From CADEGZ01 sp035443705 (GTDB lineage: Bacteria > Pseudomonadota > Gammaproteobacteria > UBA6186 > Azoamicaceae): a stretch of 44,941 nt of DNA. Positions 1 to 8,153 of this stretch are shown one piece after another. Where the stretch lies: assembly GCA_035443705.1 (NCBI GenBank), contig DAORSV010000002.1, positions 1-44,941 on the forward strand, written 5' to 3'. The translations under genes and the position numbers were made by a program. How positions within the stretch are numbered: the first letter of the stretch is position 1; each line of letters begins with the position of its first letter. Under the pieces are notes generated by a model. The model saw only the letters and a program-made list of their open reading frames with translations. It did no database searches and was not told where the DNA came from.

Positions 1-72
1 CAGCGATTTCAGATCGGAGGCTGCTGTAATAGCAACGAAGCCGTTTTCTAAAATCTCCGACAAGTCTTGCAT
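1..72 (-). CDS. pheS: Phenylalanyl-tRNA synthetase alpha subunit, N-terminal fragment
   Basis: The first 24 codons of a minus-strand gene that runs off the left edge, starting at ATG 72. A CGGAG ribosome binding site lies five bases upstream of the start. The peptide begins MQDLSEILENGF, which resembles the N-terminal coiled-coil region of PheS. The main support is position: pheS follows rplT in the conserved thrS-infC-rpmI-rplT-pheS-pheT cluster. PheS would charge tRNA-Phe as an alpha2-beta2 complex with PheT. The catalytic domain is outside the window, so the call rests on context plus a short N-terminus. Confidence 0.8.
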   Translation of the reverse strand, partial: MQDLSEILENGFVAITAASDLKSL

Positions 73-119
73 GAAATCTCCGGTTATTGAAGATAAAATG
101 GGCATTGGCAAACACGACA

Positions 120-172
120 AGGGCGGACACTGTAGGGGCGGACCTCTGTGTCCGCCCTCGTCCGCCCCTACA
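120..172. repeat. Interleaved GC-rich inverted repeats (REP-like element)
   Basis: Two inverted repeats overlap in the rplT-pheS spacer. The arm 131-143 (TGTAGGGGCGGAC) is the exact reverse complement of 160-172, and the arm 120-130 (AGGGCGGACAC) of 148-158. The pairs interleave, so the RNA could form one hairpin or the other. The patch is far more GC-rich than its surroundings. No T-run follows in the direction of transcription, so it is a poor intrinsic terminator. Short GGGGCGGAC palindromes of this kind are often dispersed genome repeats; here only one copy is visible. Confidence 0.75.
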
Positions 173-175
173 GAT

Positions 176-532
176 TTACGCCAACGCCGCTTTTGATTTC
201 TCTGCAATTAAAGTAAAGGATGCTTTATCGAATACCGCTAAATCTGCGAGAATTTTACGATCAATTTCGATAGAAGCCTTCTTTAAGCCCGCCATAAAGC
301 GACTATAAGACAAACCATTTAATCGCGCTGCAGCATTAATACGCACAATCCACAAACGACGAAATTCACGTTTACGCTGTTTACGATCGCGATAAGCGTA
401 TTGCGCAGCTTTAATAACCGCCTGTTTTGCAACACGATAGACACTACGTCTTGCGCCATAATAGCCTTTCGCTAATTTTAAAACTTTTTTATGTCGGGCT
501 TTAGCTGTAACGCCCCGTTTTACACGTGCCAT
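176..532 (-). CDS. rplT: 50S ribosomal protein L20
   Basis: A 118-residue basic protein that matches L20 from end to end, beginning MARVKRGVTAKARHKK and containing the YYGARRS and RDRKQRKREFR segments. L20 binds 23S rRNA early in large-subunit assembly, and in E. coli it represses its own operon by binding the rpmI-rplT mRNA. The start at ATG 532 has an AGGGGAG ribosome binding site seven bases upstream. It lies 13 bases after rpmI and is surely cotranscribed with it. Length is normal for the family. Confidence 0.98.
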   Translation of the reverse strand: MARVKRGVTAKARHKKVLKLAKGYYGARRSVYRVAKQAVIKAAQYAYRDRKQRKREFRRLWIVRINAAARLNGLSYSRFMAGLKKASIEIDRKILADLAVFDKASFTLIAEKSKAALA

Positions 533-545
533 ATTTTATCTCCCC

Positions 546-743
546 TTAACCATTTGGCAACATTTGTTTAATAGACGCCACATCACTGGGATTCACCATT
601 TTCAGGTGCCGCAATTGACGCATACGTTTACTACTTTTTTTAGTCAATATATGGTTACGGTGAGATTGGCGATGTTTATAACCCCCACTACCCGTCTTTT
701 TGAAGCGCTTAGCCGCTCCCTTATTGGTCTTTAACTTTGGCAT
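546..743 (-). CDS. rpmI: 50S ribosomal protein L35
   Basis: A 65-residue, very basic protein starting MPKLKTNKGAAKRFKKTGSG, the classic L35 N-terminus, with the HRNHILTKKS segment in the middle. It is a structural component of the large ribosomal subunit. It sits between infC and rplT in the universal order; in E. coli L20 represses it through translational coupling. The start ATG 743 is preceded by CGGAG. Confidence 0.98.
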   Translation of the reverse strand: MPKLKTNKGAAKRFKKTGSGGYKHRQSHRNHILTKKSSKRMRQLRHLKMVNPSDVASIKQMLPNG

Positions 744-788
744 AACTTCAACTCCGCAATTTAAATTAAACGCTAATGGGTAAAAACC

Positions 789-1319
789 CTATTTTTTCTT
801 GGGGGATACAATCATCACCAATTGTCGACCTTCAGCACCGCGCGGAAAATAATCGATCTTGCCATCTTCGGCTAAGTCCAATCGAATTCGCTCCAGTAGC
901 TTCATGCCCAATTCTTGGTGCGTAATTTCACGACCTCTAAAAAAGACCGTTACTTTTACCTTGTCACCCTCTTCTAGGAACCCACGAAGGTTGCGTAGTT
1001 TTACCTCGTAGTCCGCTTTATCTGTGCTCGGACGAAACTTAAGTTCTTTAACTTTAACCTGCTTTTGTTTCTTTCTTGCAAGCATCTTTTGCTTACTTTC
1101 CTGAAACAAAAACTTACCATAATCCATCACGCGAACCACCGGGGGCTCCGCGTTTGGTGAGATCTCTACTAAATCGAGACCCGCAGTCTCCGCTGCCAGC
1201 TTGGCTTCTTTTATCGATACCACGCCGACTTGGCTTCCATCATCTCCGATTAATCGCACCTCTAGTGCACGGATTTGTCCATTGATGCGATTTCGCGTCT
1301 CTTTTCCCGTAGAACTAAT
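789..1319 (-). CDS. infC: Translation initiation factor IF-3, AUU start
   Basis: A 176-residue IF-3 with both domains: the N-terminal domain with NRINGQIRALEVRLIG and the C-terminal domain with VKELKFRPSTDKADYEVK. The first in-frame GTG (1259) would cut off the conserved NRING segment, so the true start lies upstream. An ATT codon at 1319-1317 sits seven bases after a GAGGAG ribosome binding site and gives a normal-length protein. IF-3 binds the 30S subunit, keeps subunits apart and rejects non-canonical start codons. In E. coli the AUU start lets excess IF-3 repress its own translation. It lies just downstream of thrS. Confidence 0.97.
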   Translation of the reverse strand: MSSTGKETRNRINGQIRALEVRLIGDDGSQVGVVSIKEAKLAAETAGLDLVEISPNAEPPVVRVMDYGKFLFQESKQKMLARKKQKQVKVKELKFRPSTDKADYEVKLRNLRGFLEEGDKVKVTVFFRGREITHQELGMKLLERIRLDLAEDGKIDYFPRGAEGRQLVMIVSPKKK

Positions 1320-1332
1320 AACTTATCTCCTC
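1317..1332 (-). promoter_or_regulatory. infC ribosome binding site and autoregulatory AUU start
   Basis: On the minus strand GAGGAG (1332-1327) precedes ATT (1319-1317) by seven bases. No ATG, GTG or TTG in a suitable place gives a full-length IF-3. The AUU start is a well-known feature of infC and underlies negative autoregulation by IF-3 in E. coli; the same control is inferred here. Confidence 0.9.
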
Positions 1333-1360
1333 TACCCAGGGTGGACACAAAGGCCTCTCC

Positions 1361-3274
1361 CTACAAACTATGGCTCGCAACCTCTAAAGAAAGTTGATTA
1401 ACAAATTCTTGTTCTGTCATAGAACCCAAATCCATTCCTTCGCGTGTTCTTACCGCTACTTGGTTTTGCGTAACCTCGCGATCCCCAACCACTAACAGGT
1501 ACGGCACACGTTGAATAGTATGTTCGCGAATTTTAAACCCTATTTTCTCATTTCTCAAGTCTTCTTCTACACGAAAGCCCTGTTTTTGTAAAGATTGAAC
1601 AACAGAATGCGCAAAATCAGCCTGAGCGCTGGTAATACTCATCACCACCACTTGAACGGGCGCAAGCCAGGTAGGCAAAGATCCACCTGTTTCTTCAATC
1701 AGTATTCCAATAAATCGTTCCAAAGAACCCAAAATAGCGCGGTGCACCATAACCGGCACACGACGTGCACCATCTTCCGCAATATAGCTAGCACCCAAGC
1801 GTTCTGGCATCGAAAAATCGACTTGAATGGTGCCACATTGCCAAATTCTACCCAGACTGTCTTTACAGGAATAATCGATCTTCGGTCCATAAAACGCTCC
1901 GTCTCCTGGTGCTAACGTCCAAGATAACCCGGTTTGATTTAAGGCTATGGTCAATGCCGCTTCCGCTTTATCCCAAATCTCATCTGATCCCACACGGTGT
2001 TCGGGGCGTGTAGAAAGTTTAACGATGATTTCTTTAAATCCAAAATCGGCATAAACCTTAAACAATAATTCATTAAAAGCCGCAACTTCTGCTTGAATTT
2101 GATCTTCTGTACAAAAAATATGCGCATCATCTTGCACAAAATTTCGAACACGCATTAAACCATGTAGAGCACCCGAATCTTCATTACGATGACAAGAACC
2201 AAACTCAGCTAAGCGCAAAGGCAAATCTCTATAGCTTTTTAAGCCCTGATTAAAAATTTGAACATGACAAGGACAATTCATCGGTTTTATAGCATAGTCT
2301 CGATTATCGGCTTTTAGAGTAAACATATGCGGCTGATATTTCTCCCAATGTCCCGAACGCTCCCACAATGTTCGATCGACAATTTGTGGTGTACGAACTT
2401 CGTTATACCCATTTGCAGCAAAGGTTCTGCGCATATATTGCTCTACCGCTTGATAAACCGCCCATCCTTTAGGATGCCAAAATACCATGCCAGGTGCTTC
2501 TTCTTGAAAATGAAAAAGATCAAATTTTTTGGCCAATTTACGGTGATCACGTTTTTCGGCTTCTTCTAATCGATGAATATAGGCATCCAAATCTTTTTGA
2601 GAAGTCCAAGCGGTACCGTAAATGCGTTGCAACATTTCATTTTTAGAATCGCCTCGCCAATAGGCACCTGCAATTTTCATGAGTTTAAACACTTTAATTT
2701 TGCCTGTGTTTGGTACATGTGGTCCACGGCACAAATCGATAAAATCGCCTTGTTGATAAAACGAAAGTGGTTCTTCTCCGGGAATATCTTGAATAATCTC
2801 TACCTTGTAGTGCTCTCCTTTCGCTTTAAATAAAGCGATAGCGTCTGTGCGAGAGAATACCTGACGCGAAACAAGCATATTGCTTGCCGCTAATTCGGCC
2901 ATTTTTTGTTCAATAGCGGGAAAATCCGCCTCCGTAAATGCTTTTGTTTTATATGAAAAATCATAATAAAAACCATCGGTAATAACAGGACCAATGCTAA
3001 TTTGTGCTTCTGGATATAAGCTCTTTAATGCTTGTGCAAATAAATGTGCACACGAATGGCGAATCACCTCTAAGCCTTCGGGATCGCGTTCAGTGATTAT
3101 CTGAAGGGTTGCATCTTGATCGATAACGAACGCGGTGTCGACTAACATTCCGTTGACTTTAGCCGCCAATGCCGATTTCGCTAAACCGGGACCAATAGCG
3201 ACTGCCACGTCATGAACAGAAATGGCCTGATCAAAAGAAAGCTTTTTTCCATCTGGCAATGTTATCACTGGCAT
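1361..3274 (-). CDS. thrS: Threonyl-tRNA synthetase
   Basis: A 637-residue class II synthetase (E. coli 642). Domains in order are an N-terminal TGS domain starting MPVITLPDGKKLSF, the SAD editing domain with the HSCAHLFAQAL segment, the catalytic core with zinc ligands in the NCPCHVQIF region, and the C-terminal anticodon-binding domain. It charges tRNA-Thr and hydrolyses Ser-tRNA-Thr. The open frame extends 39 codons upstream to 3391, but ATG 3274 has a GGAG site seven bases upstream and matches the family N-terminus. It heads the thrS-infC-rpmI-rplT cluster. In E. coli thrS is autoregulated by a tRNA-like leader; a comparable fold was not resolved by eye here. Confidence 0.97.
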   Translation of the reverse strand: MPVITLPDGKKLSFDQAISVHDVAVAIGPGLAKSALAAKVNGMLVDTAFVIDQDATLQIITERDPEGLEVIRHSCAHLFAQALKSLYPEAQISIGPVITDGFYYDFSYKTKAFTEADFPAIEQKMAELAASNMLVSRQVFSRTDAIALFKAKGEHYKVEIIQDIPGEEPLSFYQQGDFIDLCRGPHVPNTGKIKVFKLMKIAGAYWRGDSKNEMLQRIYGTAWTSQKDLDAYIHRLEEAEKRDHRKLAKKFDLFHFQEEAPGMVFWHPKGWAVYQAVEQYMRRTFAANGYNEVRTPQIVDRTLWERSGHWEKYQPHMFTLKADNRDYAIKPMNCPCHVQIFNQGLKSYRDLPLRLAEFGSCHRNEDSGALHGLMRVRNFVQDDAHIFCTEDQIQAEVAAFNELLFKVYADFGFKEIIVKLSTRPEHRVGSDEIWDKAEAALTIALNQTGLSWTLAPGDGAFYGPKIDYSCKDSLGRIWQCGTIQVDFSMPERLGASYIAEDGARRVPVMVHRAILGSLERFIGILIEETGGSLPTWLAPVQVVVMSITSAQADFAHSVVQSLQKQGFRVEEDLRNEKIGFKIREHTIQRVPYLLVVGDREVTQNQVAVRTREGMDLGSMTEQEFVNQLSLEVASHSL

Positions 3275-3461
3275 CTTACGCTCCAAAATCAAGAATACGG
3301 TGCACCAAAAACGATATTCTACCGGAAAAAGGACTTTCAGACACACTAAAAAGTGAATATTATTTATACTGGTGCTCAGGTCTAAGCACACTAAAATGTT
3401 AGATAGTTAACAATAATTCAAAGGGTTTTCGGATGTTTTAAGACGTTGCGGGATTATGTGT

Positions 3462-3536
3462 TGGTAGGCGCGAGTGGGATCGAACCACCGACCACCACCA
3501 TGTCAAGGTGGTGCTCTACCACTGAGCTACGCGCCT
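3462..3536 (-). tRNA. tRNA-Val (anticodon GAC)
   Basis: A 75-base minus-strand cloverleaf. The 7-bp acceptor stem pairs AGGCGCG with CGCGCCT, the anticodon stem pairs CCACC with GGTGG around loop TTGACAT, the T loop is GGTTCGATCC, and a CCA end is encoded. The anticodon GAC is at 3504-3502 and reads valine GUC/GUU codons. The anticodon arm is identical to E. coli tRNA-Val(GAC) by eye. Confidence 0.97.
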
Positions 3537-3685
3537 AAATTTAAATTATTCAAGCTGTAGAGCGTACCACGCCTTATAAACGCCCCGCAAGTTAGTCTTT
3601 TCTCATCTCTTAGCTATTAAATTCGAGCATCTTGGATATCTCGAATTTTGCCTATATAATTTACAGTATAGCTTTAGGAGTTCTC

Positions 3686-4294
3686 ATGAAGAAATATTTG
3701 ATTTTATTAGCAGTATTATACAGCGGTCTTTGTTTTGGAGCGGACAAGTTGCAGCTCGTCGTTCCGCCAGAGGTCATTGCTAAAAAACTTCATCAAACCG
3801 CAACTCTCCTCAATAAAGCCTATCAAGGCGAACCCGTTACCGTTCTCATGGTAATGAAAGGCGCCATCTGTTTAACCGCTGACCTTATCCGAAAACTTGA
3901 TGGCCCTGTCACACTCGAATATGTAAAAGCCAACACTTATGGTGAAGAACACGGCTCAAAGAGCGAAGTCAAACTTAGCGGCATGGAAAACCTAAAATTT
4001 AAAGGTAAAAACATATTAATTGTGGACGATGTCATGGATAGTGGAAATACCATGGCTGCGATTATCAAAGCTATTAAACCAAAAAAGCCTAAAAGCCTTA
4101 AAACTGTGGTGTTGCTTTCAAAAAAAGAACCTAAGAAAGGCCGTTATTCTTCCGATTACGCCTTATTTTGTATGACTCCCCTCACACGTAATTTTCCAGA
4201 CGACAATAAACAACGCAACATCGTAGGGTATGGTATTGATTTTAATGAGCATTATCGTGAATTACCCGGACTTTATATTCAGGAAGAAAAGTAA
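3686..4294 (+). CDS. Hypoxanthine phosphoribosyltransferase-like protein with signal peptide
   Basis: A 202-residue type I phosphoribosyltransferase. The PRPP loop is ILIVDDVMDSGNT (about residues 110-122). The family segments VLMVMKGAICLTADL (flexible-loop side) and VGYGIDFNEHYRELP (C-terminus) are present. HPRTs normally salvage hypoxanthine and guanine with PRPP in the cytosol. Unusually, the N-terminus MKKYLILLAVLYSGLCFGA reads as a signal peptide: KK, then a hydrophobic core, then small residues. ATG 3686 has an AGGAG site five bases upstream, so it is a well-supported start. A second in-frame start is possible: TTG 3749, eight bases after GGAG, would give a cytosolic form without the leader. 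It is convergent with lptG and stands alone. Confidence 0.85.
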   Translation: MKKYLILLAVLYSGLCFGADKLQLVVPPEVIAKKLHQTATLLNKAYQGEPVTVLMVMKGAICLTADLIRKLDGPVTLEYVKANTYGEEHGSKSEVKLSGMENLKFKGKNILIVDDVMDSGNTMAAIIKAIKPKKPKSLKTVVLLSKKEPKKGRYSSDYALFCMTPLTRNFPDDNKQRNIVGYGIDFNEHYRELPGLYIQEEK

Positions 4295-4323
4295 TGCGAT
4301 TATCTTAAGCATTCATAGTATCG

Positions 4324-5391
4324 TTACTTTACGCGATGTAACATCCAGAGCCCAACTACACTAAACGCAATCACTGGCGATAAAACAGCAAGCATGGGTG
4401 GAAATTGGTATACCACAGCTAAAGGCGCAAAAAGATCATTCACGGTATGAAATAAAAAAGCGACTAAAATCCCGACAATCGCCCTACGACCTTGGCTACC
4501 TGCTCTTAATGGACCAAAAACAAAAGGAACTGCCAAAAATACCATCATTAATATAACGATCGGTTGTGCAATTTTCGACCAAAAAGCCAATTCATAGTTT
4601 TGGGTATTCAATGAATTTTTAGAGCGATGTTGAATGGTTCGGAATAATGCGGGTAACGATAAACGCTCTGGGTGCTTAACCATAGCTGTTTCTAAAATTT
4701 CTGGCTCTAACAATGTCTCAGTTGTCTGCATCTCAACTTTAAAGCTGCGTGTTTTATCGAGTGAAAATTCTGTTCCGCTCACTTTGTGTAAATGCCAAAC
4801 ATTATCAACCAACACTGCACTCTCTGCGAAAATTGCATTTATTAGCCTACGATCCGCATCAAATTGATAGCGCGTTACAGCCAACAATTCGCCATTTTGA
4901 CGTATGGTTTGAACATGAATAAACTCTCGTCCTTGACGCACCCACAAACCAAAATCTGTCTGAATTGTTTGTCCACCACTCAGCGCTAATGTTCTTTTAT
5001 CGCTTGCTAAACGATCGGTTGTTGGTGCCACACCTTCTCCCAATAACACAACAAAAAACATTAAAATAAAAGCTGCTTTTAAAACTGCCCAGGTAATTCT
5101 CGTCACAGAAATACTGGCTGTACGCATCACGACTAATTCACTGTGATTTGCTAAAGCGCCTAATCCGATCAATGCGCCAATCAGTGCCGACCACGGAAAC
5201 ATCACATAAAGACGAGAGGGAATCGTCAAAATCAAAAACATAAATGTCGTCGACAGCGTATATTGACCGCGCCCAATAAGCTTTAATTCATCTACCAATT
5301 TGAAAAAAAGATCGAACCCCAATAATGCGAAAGCAACAATCAGTATCATTACTATAATCTGTTTTGCAATATAGTTATCTAAAATTTTCAT
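4324..5391 (-). CDS. lptG: LPS export permease LptG
   Basis: A 355-residue inner membrane protein with the LptF/LptG layout: N-terminal helices (about 10-30, 50-75, 100-120), a periplasmic beta-jellyroll middle, and three C-terminal helices. It starts MKILDNYIAKQI and carries the conserved TIPSRLY and P-W loop segments. LptB2FG with LptC extracts lipopolysaccharide from the inner membrane and drives it across the periplasm. Its ATG overlaps the lptF stop by four bases, so the pair is translationally coupled. Confidence 0.95.
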   Translation of the reverse strand: MKILDNYIAKQIIVMILIVAFALLGFDLFFKLVDELKLIGRGQYTLSTTFMFLILTIPSRLYVMFPWSALIGALIGLGALANHSELVVMRTASISVTRITWAVLKAAFILMFFVVLLGEGVAPTTDRLASDKRTLALSGGQTIQTDFGLWVRQGREFIHVQTIRQNGELLAVTRYQFDADRRLINAIFAESAVLVDNVWHLHKVSGTEFSLDKTRSFKVEMQTTETLLEPEILETAMVKHPERLSLPALFRTIQHRSKNSLNTQNYELAFWSKIAQPIVILMMVFLAVPFVFGPLRAGSQGRRAIVGILVAFLFHTVNDLFAPLAVVYQFPPMLAVLSPVIAFSVVGLWMLHRVK

Positions 5392-6491
5392 ATTCGTGCC
5401 CTAAAACGTAAATGCCAGCCCGAATCTTTTGCGATTAATCCTAACCCAAGCAGAAAAAATAATCCGTGCACCCACCAAACACCTATAAACGCGGGCAATA
5501 CACCTGCCGCTACCCAACGTTTAGAAACGGTGAATAGATTATAATAAATAATATAGATAGCTATAGCGGGTAGGAATTTAGCAAACCGTCCATATCGCGG
5601 TCTAACACGAGCGAGTGGTACCGCAATCAACGCTAAAATGAGCACCGATAATGGCAAAGACACACGCCATTGAAATTCTGCCATGTCAATCATGTTGTGA
5701 CTTTTTAATAAAAACAAAGTGCTTTTAAGGCGCAATGTGTCACTGTCTGCCGGCTCTTTTGCTTCTGAAATAGCGCGCCCATACTCTTTAAAAAGAACCA
5801 CTTTATAATCTGCTGCTCCAGGCAATCCTTGGTAACGATACCCATCCTTTAATACAATATAAGATTGATTGGTTTTTTCATCACGTTTAAAATGCGCGTC
5901 TTCTGCTGTAATTAAAGTCCACGAATCGATCGCATTAGAGACATTCGTCGGCCGCTCTGCAATAAATATGCCCTTCAGATTGTCTCCTTTGGTAGAGGCG
6001 TCTTCTAAATAAAAAACTAGTTTTCCACCTGCAAACGTTTGAAACCGTTGCGGCAGTATAGATTGCATAACCCCGAAAGATTCTCCTTCCGATATTGCCT
6101 GCTCTCTCAGCGCTGAAATTTTGGGCACGACCCAGACGGTCAATAACATCGTTAGTGAAGCAACGAATAATGCGAAGAATAATGTTAGTTGAATAATATA
6201 TCGGAAACTGATCCCACAGGCAGAAAGAACCGCCATCTCGCTGTCTGCATACAAACGCCCAAACGCAAACAACAGGCCCATAAATAATCCCAAGGGGATA
6301 AGGTAGCTTAACAACTCTGGCGTATAAAGCCCAACAATTTTAAATACCAACCCGATTGATAATTCGCCTGTGGCCGCTTTGGCTAAAGACGCAGCAAAGC
6401 GATTGCTGAGTATAATCAAGAATAAAATTGCCGTAATAACAATAAACGCCCAAAATATTTCTTTAGTTATATATCTGGCAACAATTCGCAT
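5388..6491 (-). CDS. lptF: LPS export permease LptF
   Basis: A 367-residue paralogue and partner of LptG with the same topology. It starts MRIVARYITKEIFW; a conserved coupling-helix segment LYADSEMAVLSACG lies after the first helices, and three helices close the protein. ATG 6491 was preferred to an in-frame GTG two codons upstream because LptF proteins begin M-I-x-x-RY. The ribosome binding site is weak. It is divergent from pepA across a 144-base spacer, an arrangement also seen in E. coli. Confidence 0.95.
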   Translation of the reverse strand: MRIVARYITKEIFWAFIVITAILFLIILSNRFAASLAKAATGELSIGLVFKIVGLYTPELLSYLIPLGLFMGLLFAFGRLYADSEMAVLSACGISFRYIIQLTLFFALFVASLTMLLTVWVVPKISALREQAISEGESFGVMQSILPQRFQTFAGGKLVFYLEDASTKGDNLKGIFIAERPTNVSNAIDSWTLITAEDAHFKRDEKTNQSYIVLKDGYRYQGLPGAADYKVVLFKEYGRAISEAKEPADSDTLRLKSTLFLLKSHNMIDMAEFQWRVSLPLSVLILALIAVPLARVRPRYGRFAKFLPAIAIYIIYYNLFTVSKRWVAAGVLPAFIGVWWVHGLFFLLGLGLIAKDSGWHLRFRARI

Positions 6492-6635
6492 AAACACTTA
6501 TCCACAACAATAAAAATACAAAAATACCTTAGATTGAGGTACACTAACAGCTTTTGAGGACTTAAAAAATCCCCTACAGGAACATGCACAAAATAGCTTC
6601 CTCATTGGGCTTATCTCTGCGCTTTTGGAGTATAT

Positions 6636-8144
6636 ATGGAATTTAACGTAAAAACCGGCCATCCTGAAAAACAACGGACAAATTGTATCGTTGTGGGTAT
6701 ATTTGAAAACCGTAAACTCAGTGCGATTGCCGAAAAGCTGGACACAATAGCTGAAAACTTTATCAGTAATCTTCTTAAAAAAGGAGACTTAGAAGGCAAC
6801 CTGGGTCAAACCCTATTACTGCACCACGTTCCAAATGTGCTTTCTGATCGCATATTACTCGTGGGCTGTGGTCGCGAACGAGAATTAGGCGATAAAGAAT
6901 TTCGAGAGATCATTCGAAAAGCTACCAATGCCATTCTACAAACAGGCGCGACAGAAATCGTTTCGTTTTTAACAGAGCTCGCTGTAAAGGGTCGAGATAA
7001 TCGCTGGAAAATCCGACAAGCGGTTATGTTAACGCTCGAAACGCTCTATAGCTTCGATAATTATAAAACTAAAAAAGATAAAGCACGTAGAACTCTTCGT
7101 CGTGTCATTTTAACCGTACCCACTCGACGCGATTTAGCACTTGGTGAGCGTGCGGCATTAGAAGGTCAGGCGATTGCAAGCGGTCTATCTTTGGCAAAAG
7201 ATTTAGGAAACACACCACCCAATATCTGCACACCGATCTTTCTTGCTAAATCTGCAGAAAACCTCGCCGCAGAATTTCCCAGCATCAACACCGCCATACT
7301 AGATGAAAAAGACATGGCTTCACTTAAAATGGGTGCGCTTTTGTCTGTTGGTAAAGGCAGCCAAAACCCACCACGGTTAATCACCCTAGAATATCGCGGA
7401 CGCAAAGATAAACAAAAACCCATTGTGCTAGTTGGCAAAGGGATTACTTTTGATACAGGCGGTAATTCGCTTAAACCGGCTATGAGCATGATTGGCATGA
7501 AATACGATATGTGTGGCGCAGCCAGCGTGCTCGGTGCACTGCGTGCTGCCGCAGAATTAGAATTGCCACTTAACATTATCGGCGTGATTGCCGCCGCAGA
7601 AAATATGCCCGGCAGTAAGGCGTCCCGCCCAGAAGACGTTGTAACCAGTATGTCGGGTCTTACGATTGAGATTTTAAATACCGACGCCGAGGGTCGACTG
7701 GTTTTATGCGATGCGCTTACCTATTCTGAGCGTTTTGATCCAGAAGTCGTTATTGATATTGCAACCTTAACCAATGCTTGTGTGATGGCACTAGGTTCGC
7801 ATACCAGCGGCCTTTTCGGTAACCACAACCCACTCGTTAATGATCTCTTCAACGCAGGTTTAACGAGTGGTGATAAATGTTGGCAATTGCCCGTATGGGA
7901 TGAATACCAAGATGCTCTAAACAGCCCATTTGCCGATATCGCCAATATCGGAAATCCCCCCGAAGCAGGCGCAATTCTCGCCGCATGTTTCTTATCGCGA
8001 TTTACCAAAAAATACGATTGGGCACATTTAGATATCGCCGGAACAGCTTGGCGTGGCGGAAAAGATCGCGCTGCAACTGGGCGACCCGTCTCTCTACTAG
8101 TTCAATACCTGCTCGATCGCTGTCAAAAAATAAAAGAAGGCTAA
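6636..8144 (+). CDS. pepA: Leucyl aminopeptidase (cytosol aminopeptidase PepA)
   Basis: A 502-residue M17 aminopeptidase. The C-terminal catalytic domain holds the two-metal site: Lys and Asp in VGKGITFDTGG (about 265-275), Asp in MKYDMCGA, and Asp and Glu in NTDAEGRL (about 347-354), which also has the catalytic Arg. It removes N-terminal residues from peptides as a cytosolic hexamer. In E. coli PepA also binds DNA in Xer site-specific recombination and carAB regulation; nothing here tests that. The start has a TTGGAG site five bases upstream. Only nine bases separate it from valS. Confidence 0.97.
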   Translation: MEFNVKTGHPEKQRTNCIVVGIFENRKLSAIAEKLDTIAENFISNLLKKGDLEGNLGQTLLLHHVPNVLSDRILLVGCGRERELGDKEFREIIRKATNAILQTGATEIVSFLTELAVKGRDNRWKIRQAVMLTLETLYSFDNYKTKKDKARRTLRRVILTVPTRRDLALGERAALEGQAIASGLSLAKDLGNTPPNICTPIFLAKSAENLAAEFPSINTAILDEKDMASLKMGALLSVGKGSQNPPRLITLEYRGRKDKQKPIVLVGKGITFDTGGNSLKPAMSMIGMKYDMCGAASVLGALRAAAELELPLNIIGVIAAAENMPGSKASRPEDVVTSMSGLTIEILNTDAEGRLVLCDALTYSERFDPEVVIDIATLTNACVMALGSHTSGLFGNHNPLVNDLFNAGLTSGDKCWQLPVWDEYQDALNSPFADIANIGNPPEAGAILAACFLSRFTKKYDWAHLDIAGTAWRGGKDRAATGRPVSLLVQYLLDRCQKIKEG

Positions 8145-8153
8145 AGGTCTGAT

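Noticed and set aside
6498..6506. Perfect DnaA-box sequence TTATCCACA in the lptF-pepA spacer
   Set aside because: It is a single 9-mer with no neighbouring boxes, dnaA/dnaN genes or AT-rich unwinding element; one chance hit is expected in roughly every three windows of this size.
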